37,669 nt of DNA from Phycisphaeraceae bacterium (GTDB taxonomy: Bacteria > Planctomycetota > Phycisphaerae > Phycisphaerales > Phycisphaeraceae). Shown here piece by piece: positions 27,533 to 35,941 of this stretch. Position 1 is the first letter of the stretch, and the number at the start of each line of letters is the position of its first letter. A program made the position numbers and the translations under genes. The notes under the pieces were generated by a model, which saw nothing but the letters and a program-made list of their open reading frames with translations, searched no databases and was not told where the DNA came from. The DNA is taken from assembly GCA_019634195.1 (NCBI GenBank), contig JAHQVV010000222.1, positions 1 through 37,669 of the forward strand. Reading direction: 5' to 3'.

Positions 27533-28339
27533 CTACTTGATTCCCTTGGATAGATAAACATCGTCGAACGATTCGGGCTGCAGGGATTCGTTGTGCCCAT
27601 CAAGGAATGTGATGTTCATACTTCCGTCATGGCGGTCGAGGTCGAAGGCGGTATATCCGCTGTCGTACCGGGTTTTTAGTGTGTCTTTGTCGCCCGACGA
27701 GCCGCTTGCGTTAGGGTAAGTGACCCAGTCGGCGGTCAGGGGTGGCTGGTTGCGTGGCTGGGCGTCTCCAAACAGCATGGTCTTGCTGGAATCACGGACA
27801 CGGTTGATGTTGCCCGCGACGCGGAGGGTGCCGGCTTCCTGGCCGAACACCGCCTCATTTAGCCCGAAGCTGATTGCGCTACGCGGGCCCTTGTAAGAGA
27901 CCGCAACAAATTCGAGGTAGAGCGCCGAATCGGGTACCTGCTCTTGGCGCGGGCATAGGAACGGGGCCATGATGGACAGGTCCTGCTGTTGCTGTTCTAT
28001 CTTGAGGGTCGTGCTCGTGTCGAAACCCAAGCCCATGTAGTCGGCGAGCAAGGCTGGCAGTGTCATCGGGTTGCCAGATCCGTCGTAAGACATCTGTGTG
28101 ATCTGTGCCGGTGTCCGCTGCCATATCTTCCCGGCGATCGGGATGTGCCCATCGTGCTCGCTCTCGAACGCCAAGGTTGCGATGCCCATTTGACGTTGAT
28201 TGGAGGCACACTGGACCGACTGTGCCGACCGCCGGGCCGCGCCGAGCGCTGGCAGCAGGATCGCGATTAGCAGTGCGATGATCGAGATGACTACGAGCAG
28301 TTCGATCAGCGTAAACGCGGATGATGGCTTGCTTCTCAT
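27533..28339 (-). CDS. Prepilin-type N-terminal cleavage domain protein with C-terminal H-X9-DG motif
   Basis: [38 protein letters not shown]-terminal [12 protein letters not shown] is an exact H-X9-DG. Confidence 0.93.
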   Translation of the reverse strand: MRSKPSSAFTLIELLVVISIIALLIAILLPALGAARRSAQSVQCASNQRQMGIATLAFESEHDGHIPIAGKIWQRTPAQITQMSYDGSGNPMTLPALLADYMGLGFDTSTTLKIEQQQQDLSIMAPFLCPRQEQVPDSALYLEFVAVSYKGPRSAISFGLNEAVFGQEAGTLRVAGNINRVRDSSKTMLFGDAQPRNQPPLTADWVTYPNASGSSGDKDTLKTRYDSGYTAFDLDRHDGSMNITFLDGHNESLQPESFDDVYLSKGIK

Positions 28340-28390
28340 GGGTTACCCTTCTTTGTAATTGTGACTCAGCGAGTTTGATTGATGGAAAAA

Positions 28391-28416
28391 CCCGATGCCG
28401 TGCTGACGCCATCGGG
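28391..28416 (-). terminator. Rho-independent terminator downstream of the PEP-CTERM gene
   Basis: Minus strand CCCGATG-GCGTCAGCACGG-CATCGGG followed by TTTTT (complement of aaaaa at 28386-28390). Confidence 0.7.
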
Positions 28417-28432
28417 CCGAAAAAAGGAAGAG

Positions 28433-29131
28433 TCAACCGCGGCGGCGAGCGACCAGTAGGCCCGCGAGGCCGAGCAGTGCCAGGCTGCTTGGTTCGGGGA
28501 CTTGGTTGAAGCTGAGGTTGTCGACTGCGTAGCGGCCGTTAATCGGGTCGCCGACCGCGTCAAAGGCCAGCGTGTAGCTCTCGCCGGCTGCGCCCGTGAA
28601 GCCCGGAGTGACAGTCACAACGTCAGAGTTGGGGTTGGTTAGTGTGACCTGTTGGCTCCAAACAACGTTGTCCGAAGAATCGGTCAGGGTCAGGTCCCAA
28701 ACGCCGCTGTCCGAAGTCTCTTCGGTATTGCCGAAATCAAATGAGTTGAGGACTAGAGCAAACCCCGGGTCAGCCGAGAACCCGATCGTGTGGTTGTCGG
28801 TGTCGAGCTGCGCAATACGAGGGATACCGCCTTCGTTGTCCCAGTCCCCGCCTCCCGCTGTCTGGTCTTCAATCTCACTAAAAAAGCCGGATGTATGGAC
28901 GTCCCATGCGTCGTCCCACGTCAGCGTGATATTCGGCGTTGCGCCGTTGGAAATAGTTAGGCCGTTGGCGTCGGCGCTAGCGTTTGAGCCGAAGCCAGAT
29001 GCGATAGCGGTGTTGCTCCCGCCGATTTGACCGAAACCGAGGGTGGTGGCATGCCCGGCAGGTGCTAAACACGACACGGCAGCGAAAGCGGCGATGGAAA
29101 GGGTGAACTGTTTGTTGATGAGTTTTTTCAT
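28433..29131 (-). CDS. PEP-CTERM sorting domain protein
   Basis: MKKLINKQFTLSIAAFAAVSCLAPAGHATTLGFGQ signal peptide; C-terminal [22 protein letters not shown]. Confidence 0.9.
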   Translation of the reverse strand: MKKLINKQFTLSIAAFAAVSCLAPAGHATTLGFGQIGGSNTAIASGFGSNASADANGLTISNGATPNITLTWDDAWDVHTSGFFSEIEDQTAGGGDWDNEGGIPRIAQLDTDNHTIGFSADPGFALVLNSFDFGNTEETSDSGVWDLTLTDSSDNVVWSQQVTLTNPNSDVVTVTPGFTGAAGESYTLAFDAVGDPINGRYAVDNLSFNQVPEPSSLALLGLAGLLVARRRG

Positions 29132-29410
29132 AATCGTTAATCTCCAAATGAGGTTTGGTTCAAGCCGGTGTCGACGCGTGTCGAACCGTACCGGCGCGTA
29201 TCAAAAGCAAAATGGTTTTTCTTACAAAGGGCTGTGGCCTAAGATCATCTCGCCCTGTGAAGGGGATTGACCCTGCTTCTCCTTTCCTGTTTTTTAGACG
29301 TATTCATATCGGTGGCCTAGTGGCATTGACCGGTCCCAGCATCACACGTGTTCGTTAGTCAATACAGATCAAAACGATATGTAAATCATTAAGTAATCAA
29401 TTGCTAATGA

Positions 29411-29608
29411 TTAGGTGGGGCTGGTGCATACCAGGCCCATCTCGTACGCCATTTGTCGGGGTGAACTGGGGCCAGACGCTACACAGCCACCAAGGAATTG
29501 AGTCGTTAGTACGACGGCGATGAAGCATTCGTATCCTCCTAATAGAATTAGTCTTCCTAAACCTGTGCCAATCGTCTGTTCATGATGATGCTTACGGTTT
29601 GCCCGCAT
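29411..29608 (-). CDS. Possible small lipoprotein (65 aa) overlapping the 3' end of the FecR gene
   Basis: Basic N-terminus then LILLGGYECFIAVVLTTQFLGGC, a hydrophobic stretch ending in a lipobox-like LGGC; start overlaps the FecR stop by 17 bp. Confidence 0.35.
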   Translation of the reverse strand: MRANRKHHHEQTIGTGLGRLILLGGYECFIAVVLTTQFLGGCVASGPSSPRQMAYEMGLVCTSPT

Positions 29609-31400
29609 CGTGGAGCAGTTGGATGTCGTCTTCGCTAAGTTCCCGGCGTGCGATGAGCAGCTCGCTCATCTCGCCATACAGAGGCCTTAAGCCGCTTTGG
29701 ATCGGCGGCTTAAGATCGGGAGATGATGTCCCGACTAGCAGTGGTGTGTTGTTTTCTAGAGACGGGAGCGTCTGATCCGCTTGATGAACCAATCGTCCGT
29801 TGACGAAATAGCGCAGGCGTGAACTGTCGCTTGTTACCGCGAGGTGGGTCCATGTAGAGCTGTTTGCATTGATCTCGGGCGTTTGCTGAAATCCTTGCAC
29901 AGCATTGTCGTCCGTGCCGGCGCCAAACTGGAAGCGGGTTTTGTCTGGGCTGGAGCCTCTCACTGCAGAAAATTGGTAGTTCAGGCGCATTGGCGGGATT
30001 TCACGCTTGCTTACCAGAGTGTTCCATGTTTGATGTGCCGGGTCGAGTTTGACCCACATCGCAATCGTCATCGGCCCCGTGATGTCTAGTGCGTCGCTGT
30101 CTGGCACGACAACCCCTCGGCAGCGGCCCCGGTCATCCACCCCAAACCGCAGTGCACGGGTCTCTTGGAAACGGCCGGAAACCCATTGGGGAGTGGCGAT
30201 CTTATGGCCATCGCCCAGCCGTCCATCCCCAGCCTGCAAGACGCCGTTGGACCGATTGATGAGCTTAAACTGATCGGCGTCCATGCGATCAAATAAATAG
30301 TAAACCACGACTTCAGGGTCGCGCCGCATCATGTAGGTCATTGTCAACCAGCGGTGGTAAGCCGAGCCCTTGTCTGCGTGTACTCGCGCATTAAATTCCC
30401 GGGCGAGTACATAATGCAGTTCATTCGCGGGCATGCGACGCACATGCAGGGCCTTGTCGATCACCGCCGCGCCGCCCTCTGTAAACCGCATTGGTGCAGC
30501 GGTATCGCCGTGCTTATCTAAAGCTAGTTCTACCTCGCCGTTGAAGACGTCCAGCCGGGTTTGGCCTTGGTCGTCCACTTCGACACCGAACTCGGTGCCT
30601 AGATCGGTGATCGTGGCCTGACTCGTCAGCACGTCAAAGCCCTTGCCCCGGGTATACACCGAGGCGCTCAGCCGGCCATAGTTCAGAAGGATTGCTTTCT
30701 CGGATTCAAGCTGGACCGAGACCGGCCCCTGGAGCAAGACTTTTGCGCCGTTTAGCATTTCTAGCTCTACGAGCCCATTGTCCAAGGACAAGGCTTGGCC
30801 TGACATGACCTGGGCCCCGGTTCCTGGTGCATCTTCGGTTCCCTCGGCCCAAACCGCGTTACGCACGCGCAGTATCCTTGCGACTGTTATGGGGTGTTCT
30901 GCCTCGGCCGATATCTCTAAGGCGGGACTAGATGGGGGGGGAGAAAAGATCTGCCACAAACTGAAGCAAATCGCTAGCATTGCCGCGATCCCGCCGTACA
31001 CCACCCAGTGGGGGATCACAACGACGATGGGTTTTTTTGTCGTGCTGTTATCAGCATTTTGTTGGTTAAGCTCTTTACCCTGTCGCGGGTCCGCTTCGGG
31101 AGGAGTTTGGTCCAAAACGATGATTCGCGTATTGGCCTCTTGTTCGGCACGCTGTAGCTCTAGCAAGGCTTTGGACGATTCGCGAAGGTCTGTGCGGTTG
31201 TCGAGCCCGTAAAGGGGCGCAGCCATCACTTCTGCCGACAATTGTTCCTGGTAGCAGATCGACACGAAGCGATCTAAGAGGACGGGGTCTCGTTTCAGGT
31301 CCTCTGCTAGTTCTTGGGCCTCTGTGTCAGTGGGGCTTGCGTCAAGGTATCTCAGCACCCTCACTGTGAACTCATTGTCGTATTCAAGATGATCAGGCAT
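29592..31400 (-). CDS. FecR-type anti-sigma regulator with C-terminal LamG domain (second copy)
   Basis: TM (PHWVVYGGIAAMLAICFSLWQIF), FecR-like region (GQALSLDNGLVELEMLNGAKVLLQGPVSVQLES...ITDLGTEFGVEVDDQGQTRLDVFNGEVEL), LamG region (VVYYLFDRMDADQFKLINRSNGVL...LYGEMSELLIARRELSEDDIQLL). Confidence 0.88.
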   Translation of the reverse strand: MPDHLEYDNEFTVRVLRYLDASPTDTEAQELAEDLKRDPVLLDRFVSICYQEQLSAEVMAAPLYGLDNRTDLRESSKALLELQRAEQEANTRIIVLDQTPPEADPRQGKELNQQNADNSTTKKPIVVVIPHWVVYGGIAAMLAICFSLWQIFSPPPSSPALEISAEAEHPITVARILRVRNAVWAEGTEDAPGTGAQVMSGQALSLDNGLVELEMLNGAKVLLQGPVSVQLESEKAILLNYGRLSASVYTRGKGFDVLTSQATITDLGTEFGVEVDDQGQTRLDVFNGEVELALDKHGDTAAPMRFTEGGAAVIDKALHVRRMPANELHYVLAREFNARVHADKGSAYHRWLTMTYMMRRDPEVVVYYLFDRMDADQFKLINRSNGVLQAGDGRLGDGHKIATPQWVSGRFQETRALRFGVDDRGRCRGVVVPDSDALDITGPMTIAMWVKLDPAHQTWNTLVSKREIPPMRLNYQFSAVRGSSPDKTRFQFGAGTDDNAVQGFQQTPEINANSSTWTHLAVTSDSSRLRYFVNGRLVHQADQTLPSLENNTPLLVGTSSPDLKPPIQSGLRPLYGEMSELLIARRELSEDDIQLLHDAGKP

Positions 31401-31932
31401 TGGTGCGCCTGCCTCTAGGCGATATGCCCAGTCGATCTTGGATGCACTTTCTTAGCGTGGCATGGACGCGGGAGAGCATCACATACGTCGATGTTGTCGG
31501 CCGGTTTAGTTGCTTTGCCAGTTGCTCCCCGGTCATCCCCTCGCTGTACCGGAGATGCACCAAACGCTTAGCGTTGGCTGTGAGTTGGCCGATACAGCGC
31601 TCTAGCGCCTCTCCCTCCTCGGACAGGTGTTTCTCGTCGTAGGCGGACCAAGCATCGTCGAGTTTGGTGGCAAGTTCTTCGTCGAGCGGGAGGCCGCGGC
31701 GGTTATTCTTTTTAGATGCATTGATCGACCGATGCCGGGCAGACAGGCGCAGCCACGCCATCAGGTGCGATTGGTCATTGATTTCGTCTGCCTTGCGGAC
31801 CGCGAGTATCGAAATCTCTTGGAATACATCCTCGGCGATGTGGTAGTCCGGCACAATGCTACGGATGTAAGCCATCAGCTTCACCCGTTCTTCTATCAGC
31901 ACTTGGACGAGTTCATCGGGCGAGATCGCCAT
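31393..31932 (-). CDS. ECF RNA polymerase sigma factor (second copy, 179 aa)
   Basis: LMAYIRSIVPDYHIAEDVFQEISILAVRK..., HLMAWLRLSARHRSINASKK, LVHLRYSEGMTGEQLAKQLNRPTTSTYVMLSRVHATLRKCI; stop overlaps the FecR start (ATGCCTGA). Confidence 0.9.
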   Translation of the reverse strand: MAISPDELVQVLIEERVKLMAYIRSIVPDYHIAEDVFQEISILAVRKADEINDQSHLMAWLRLSARHRSINASKKNNRRGLPLDEELATKLDDAWSAYDEKHLSEEGEALERCIGQLTANAKRLVHLRYSEGMTGEQLAKQLNRPTTSTYVMLSRVHATLRKCIQDRLGISPRGRRTNA

Positions 31933-32146
31933 TGTTATATGCCTCCATTAGTAAACACAATCAAGCCTGGAAAAACCTAACATCGATTTGTGAGATTTTA
32001 GTTTTTTGCGATACTTAGGCGGCATGTGCGCAATGCATAATCTCTTTATCACAAACTGCTTAGTTATCACATCCACGGCATTCTCTGCCCCAGCGGGGCA
32101 TGGTCATGTGTAGTAGCTGGTCGGATAGGACGGCTGGGGCCGAGTG

Positions 32147-32165
32147 CGGGGCGTGATTCGCCCCG
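32147..32165. terminator. GC-rich hairpin downstream of rodA
   Basis: CGGGGCG-TGATT-CGCCCCG, 22 bp past the rodA stop; no T tract seen. Confidence 0.4.
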
Positions 32166-32187
32166 TGCACAGGGGGGTGTCTCAGCC

Positions 32188-33402
32188 TTATTGGAAGATC
32201 GCGTCCGCGTTATCAAACTCGAAGCTCGGCCTCGCCAGCATCTGCGGGCGTCTGGCGGCGAAGTTGATGACCAGGCCGACCATGATGAAGGTAAAGAGCA
32301 TGGACGAGCCGCCGTAGGAGATCAGCGGGAGCGTGATACCGGTGATGGGCAGGAGGCCGACGGTCATGCCGATGTTGATCGAGGCCTGGGTGAAGATCAT
32401 GCCCGCGAAGCCGACGCAGGACATGCGCGCAAAGGGGTCCTTGGAGCGCGCAGCGACGAGCAGGATCGACGTGACCAGCACGCCGTAGAGCGCCATGGTG
32501 CCCAGCCCGCCGAGGATGCCCCAGCGGTTGACGATGACGGGGAAGATCATGTCGTTGTAGTCGAAGGGCAGGTCGTTGTAATCGATGATGGTCGCGGCGC
32601 GTTCCTTGCCGAAGCCGGTGGTGCCACCGGCCGCGACCATGCGTTTGGCGACCATCTGCTGGTAGCCCTCACGCTGGGTCATGCGGTCGTCGCCCATCAT
32701 GTCGAAATACATCGCTTTGATGCGGTCTTGCTGGTGGCCCTTGAGGACCTGAAACTGGTCGGGTGCGTAAATCGTGACCGCGCCAACGACCCCGACGATC
32801 GCAACCGACAGGCCTAGTATCGTGCCGAGGTGTCTGAGCTTGGCTCCTGCGGCGACGAGCATGACGAACAGCGTGGGCGCGAACAGCAGCGCCGAGCCGA
32901 GGTCTGGTTCTTTGAGGATCAGGATCACCGGCACGAACATGATCGCGAACGGGATGAGCAGCCCCAGCAGCGAGCGGTGGTTGCCCCGGAAGCGCAGGTA
33001 CCACGCCAGCGCGAGCACGAACCCGACCTTGGCCATCTCCGAGGGCTGGAAGGACATGAACCCGAGGTTGATCCAGGCGGTTGAGCCGTTGCGGACCGGG
33101 ACGATCGAGCGCGGCACGCCCGGGAGGATCACGAAGATCAGTAGCAAGATCGCTGCGACCATCACGGGGTAGGCCATGTGCCCGATCCATCGGGGGCTTG
33201 GGATCATCATCAGCACCATGGCCGTTAGCGCGACGGGCAGCCATCGCGAGGTCTGCACTTCCGCGTGGCCCGGCGAGACCGTCTCGATCGCACTGCTGCC
33301 CAGCCAGGTCAGCATCAGCGCGGCAACTAAGGCGTACCAGCCCGCGTGCGGTCGGAGCAGCACGCGGAGCTGTTGGCCGAGTTGTTTGACGATCGGGTTC
33401 AT
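32188..33402 (-). CDS. rodA: Rod shape-determining SEDS protein RodA
   Basis: SEDS polytopic protein: STAWINLGFMSFQPSEMAKVGFVLALAWYL, LKEPDLGSALLFAPTLFVML, INIGMTVGLLPITGITLPLISYGGSSMLFTFIMVGLVINF. Confidence 0.93.
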   Translation of the reverse strand: MNPIVKQLGQQLRVLLRPHAGWYALVAALMLTWLGSSAIETVSPGHAEVQTSRWLPVALTAMVLMMIPSPRWIGHMAYPVMVAAILLLIFVILPGVPRSIVPVRNGSTAWINLGFMSFQPSEMAKVGFVLALAWYLRFRGNHRSLLGLLIPFAIMFVPVILILKEPDLGSALLFAPTLFVMLVAAGAKLRHLGTILGLSVAIVGVVGAVTIYAPDQFQVLKGHQQDRIKAMYFDMMGDDRMTQREGYQQMVAKRMVAAGGTTGFGKERAATIIDYNDLPFDYNDMIFPVIVNRWGILGGLGTMALYGVLVTSILLVAARSKDPFARMSCVGFAGMIFTQASINIGMTVGLLPITGITLPLISYGGSSMLFTFIMVGLVINFAARRPQMLARPSFEFDNADAIFQ

Positions 33403-35714
33403 CGTGTCGGCGGCCAGTCCAGGTACTGATGGCGTTGCAAGGCGTGGATGATCTGGTTCACGATCGGCCCGGCGATCTGGCCGCCCGAGCCCGCGTACTC
33501 CACGACCGCCGCGACCGCGTGCGTCGGCTGCGGTGCCCCCTCGGGCTGAACGAGCGCGACGACCCAGGCGTGGTCGCGCAGCGAGCGTTCGATCTCGTCT
33601 TCCTGCGGCTCGCCGTCGCGGTTGTAGTCGATCCAGCGGTACTTGCCGGGGTCGGCGGTGCCGGACTTGGCCATGACGCGGACGCCGGTGATGTTGAAGA
33701 TCGGCTCGCCATTGACCGGGCTGCTGGGGTGGCTGAGGTGGTGGGTGGTGCCCTTTTTAGTCGTCGCGCTGAGGTGCATGCCTTCGAGCGCCTGGTTGCG
33801 GGCGACGGGCGAGATCGCCTCGGCGTTAGAGCGCGTCGGCCTGTTGGGGCGCTCGGGCGAGACGACCAGCCGCGGCTGGCGAGCGAGGTCTCGCGAGGCC
33901 AGGCGCATGTACGCCGTCGCGGCTTGCAGTGGCGTCCATGAAACGGGGCCCTGGCCGATCGCCATGAAGCAGACCTCGTTGTGCTCAAGGTTAGCGTTGC
34001 CGACCTTGCTCGCGATGAGCTCAGGCAGGCGCAGGTCTAGCGGTTGTCCTAGGCCGAAGCCGCGGTACCAGTCGGGCAGCCGGTCCCTGCCGAAGCGACT
34101 GATTAAACGCTCTGCCAGGAGCCCGAAGAACGGGTTGGACGAGACTTGGATCGCCTCGACCCCGTTAATCTCACCGCGCAGGAGCGCGTACTTCTTCCAG
34201 TACCAATCGCGATAGACCGTCGGCTTATCCTCCCAAAGAAAGCCCGGTGTGTCGATGGTTTCGCTGGGCCCGAGCACGCCCTCGGACAGTGCCGCGGCGA
34301 GGACCAGCGGCTTGAGTGTTGAGCCGGGCTGGTATGGCACCGCGACCGCGCGGTTGACCATCGGCTGATTCACCAGATCGTTCCACAGCAGCGCGCTGTC
34401 CTCATCGAGCAACGCACGCGGCGCATTGGGCATCGACACCGCCGCGAGGACATCCCCCGACGCGATATCGATCACCACAGCGGCGCCGTTGTACGGCTCG
34501 CCCATGCGATCCGGCGAGTCGTCCGTCTTCAGGTGCCAGGGCAGCACCGTCATCAAGCCGAACTCCGGCGACAGGATCGCCTGGACCTGTGCCTGAAGGC
34601 GGATGTCCACCGAGAGCACGACGTCCTTGCCGGCCCGCGGATCGATCTTGTGCGTGGTCTCGCCGGTGTCTTTGTTGAAGATCCGCAGCCCGCGCGAGCC
34701 GCGCAGCTCTGTTTCCATCGACTGCTCGATGCCTGACCGCCCCAGCCGGTCGCCGTGCGTGTAGCCGTGGGCGTCGTACTTGCCTGCCCGATCACGCAAG
34801 GGTTTACTGCCAACATCTTCCGCCCACGCGTCACGCATCAGCCCGATCAGGTGCAGCCCGACCCCGGACACCTCGAGCTCGACCGGTTCGTCTTTCGCGA
34901 TCGGGCTGGGCAGCGAAGAGCGATCGATCTCGACCGTCATCCGGTCCATCGGGTATCGGCGGATCGTCGTGCGGCGGAGCTGGACCATGGTCCAGGGCAA
35001 GGCCGATCGTGCCTGTTCATCGCCGCTCTGCTTGGCCCGATTACCCTCATCGAGAAAGTTCTCGATCAGTAGCCGCAGCTCGTCGGGCAGGTCCGTGATC
35101 AGGACGTGGTGCTGTGTCTCGGCCTCGATCGGCTTGGCGACCTCGGACAACGGCACGGGCTCGCCACGCTCCTCGGATTCCTGCTTCTGCCACTGATGCC
35201 AGAGGTGGTTCTGCATCTTGTGGATCCGCTCGACGGTGTTCTTCCGCCGCTCGTTGAGTTCCGCGAAGCCGACGCCGGAGAGCTCGCCGAGCGTGACGAA
35301 CATCGACTGGGCCTGCTGGTCGTACTCGAGCTGCAGGGCGGCGACCTTTGACTGGCGCTGGGCTTGGCTCATCTCGCCCCAGGCGAGCTTGTCCCGTGAG
35401 GCGTCGCGGTAGGCGTTTTTGTAGCCCCACTTGCCGGTGAGCAGGTCGAAGTGGACCGCCAGTTCCCAGCCCGGCTCGTCCTCAGCCAGCACCACCCCGT
35501 TGCGGTCCACGATCGCGCCCCGCTTGGTCTGGATGTCCTGCCAATCCCGGAGCTTTGCCTCGGCCGTCTCGCGGGCCTCCTCGTGCGTCGCCCCCGTCGC
35601 CAGCATCGTCATCTTCGTGCCCAGCACGGCCAACACCACAAGCATCACCGCGGTCAGCAGCAACAGCCGGCGGTGGAACATGCTCGGCAACAGGTCTCGA
35701 ACGGTGGATCGCAT
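33399..35714 (-). CDS. mrdA: Class B penicillin-binding protein (PBP2-type transpeptidase)
   Basis: N-terminal TM (MRSTVRDLLPSMFHRRLLLLTAVMLVVLAVLGTKMTML), YQPGSTLKPLVLAAAL (SxxK), KSGTADPGKYRW (KSGT); overlaps rodA by ATGA. Confidence 0.88.
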   Translation of the reverse strand: MRSTVRDLLPSMFHRRLLLLTAVMLVVLAVLGTKMTMLATGATHEEARETAEAKLRDWQDIQTKRGAIVDRNGVVLAEDEPGWELAVHFDLLTGKWGYKNAYRDASRDKLAWGEMSQAQRQSKVAALQLEYDQQAQSMFVTLGELSGVGFAELNERRKNTVERIHKMQNHLWHQWQKQESEERGEPVPLSEVAKPIEAETQHHVLITDLPDELRLLIENFLDEGNRAKQSGDEQARSALPWTMVQLRRTTIRRYPMDRMTVEIDRSSLPSPIAKDEPVELEVSGVGLHLIGLMRDAWAEDVGSKPLRDRAGKYDAHGYTHGDRLGRSGIEQSMETELRGSRGLRIFNKDTGETTHKIDPRAGKDVVLSVDIRLQAQVQAILSPEFGLMTVLPWHLKTDDSPDRMGEPYNGAAVVIDIASGDVLAAVSMPNAPRALLDEDSALLWNDLVNQPMVNRAVAVPYQPGSTLKPLVLAAALSEGVLGPSETIDTPGFLWEDKPTVYRDWYWKKYALLRGEINGVEAIQVSSNPFFGLLAERLISRFGRDRLPDWYRGFGLGQPLDLRLPELIASKVGNANLEHNEVCFMAIGQGPVSWTPLQAATAYMRLASRDLARQPRLVVSPERPNRPTRSNAEAISPVARNQALEGMHLSATTKKGTTHHLSHPSSPVNGEPIFNITGVRVMAKSGTADPGKYRWIDYNRDGEPQEDEIERSLRDHAWVVALVQPEGAPQPTHAVAAVVEYAGSGGQIAGPIVNQIIHALQRHQYLDWPPTR

Positions 35715-35743
35715 CGGCCCATCCTTAGGCGGATCGCAAGGTG

Positions 35744-35762
35744 GACAGGCATCGTGCCTGTC
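35744..35762. repeat. Single-hairpin element related to the inverted-repeat family
   Basis: GACAGGC-ATCGT-GCCTGTC perfect 7-bp stem, upstream of the PBP2 start and ~77 bp from copy B. Confidence 0.6.
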
Positions 35763-35839
35763 ATAGGGGATACAGCGGTTGCGCACGTACACAACCGCCC
35801 CGAACCCCTATCGACACTATCTTAGACCCCCGGCAAAAA

Positions 35840-35932
35840 GTAGGACAGGCATTCCTGCCTGTCGATTGGGCGCAGCCCAAAAAAACTCGTATTTGGCTTC
35901 GCCAAACTGACAGGCAAGAATGCCTGTCCTAC
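35840..35932. repeat. Inverted-repeat structural element, copy B
   Basis: GTAGGACAGGCATTCCTGCCTGTC ... GACAGGCAAGAATGCCTGTCCTAC (one mismatch); internal hairpins TTGGGC-GCA-GCCCAA and TTTGGC-TTC-GCCAAA. Confidence 0.92.
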
Positions 35933-35941
35933 CGAAGCAAA

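Noticed and set aside
32086-32100. TGCCCC-AGC-GGGGCA hairpin between sigma 2 and rodA as an ncRNA
   Set aside because: Short isolated stem in a spacer between a gene end and a gene start; insufficient evidence beyond a generic hairpin.
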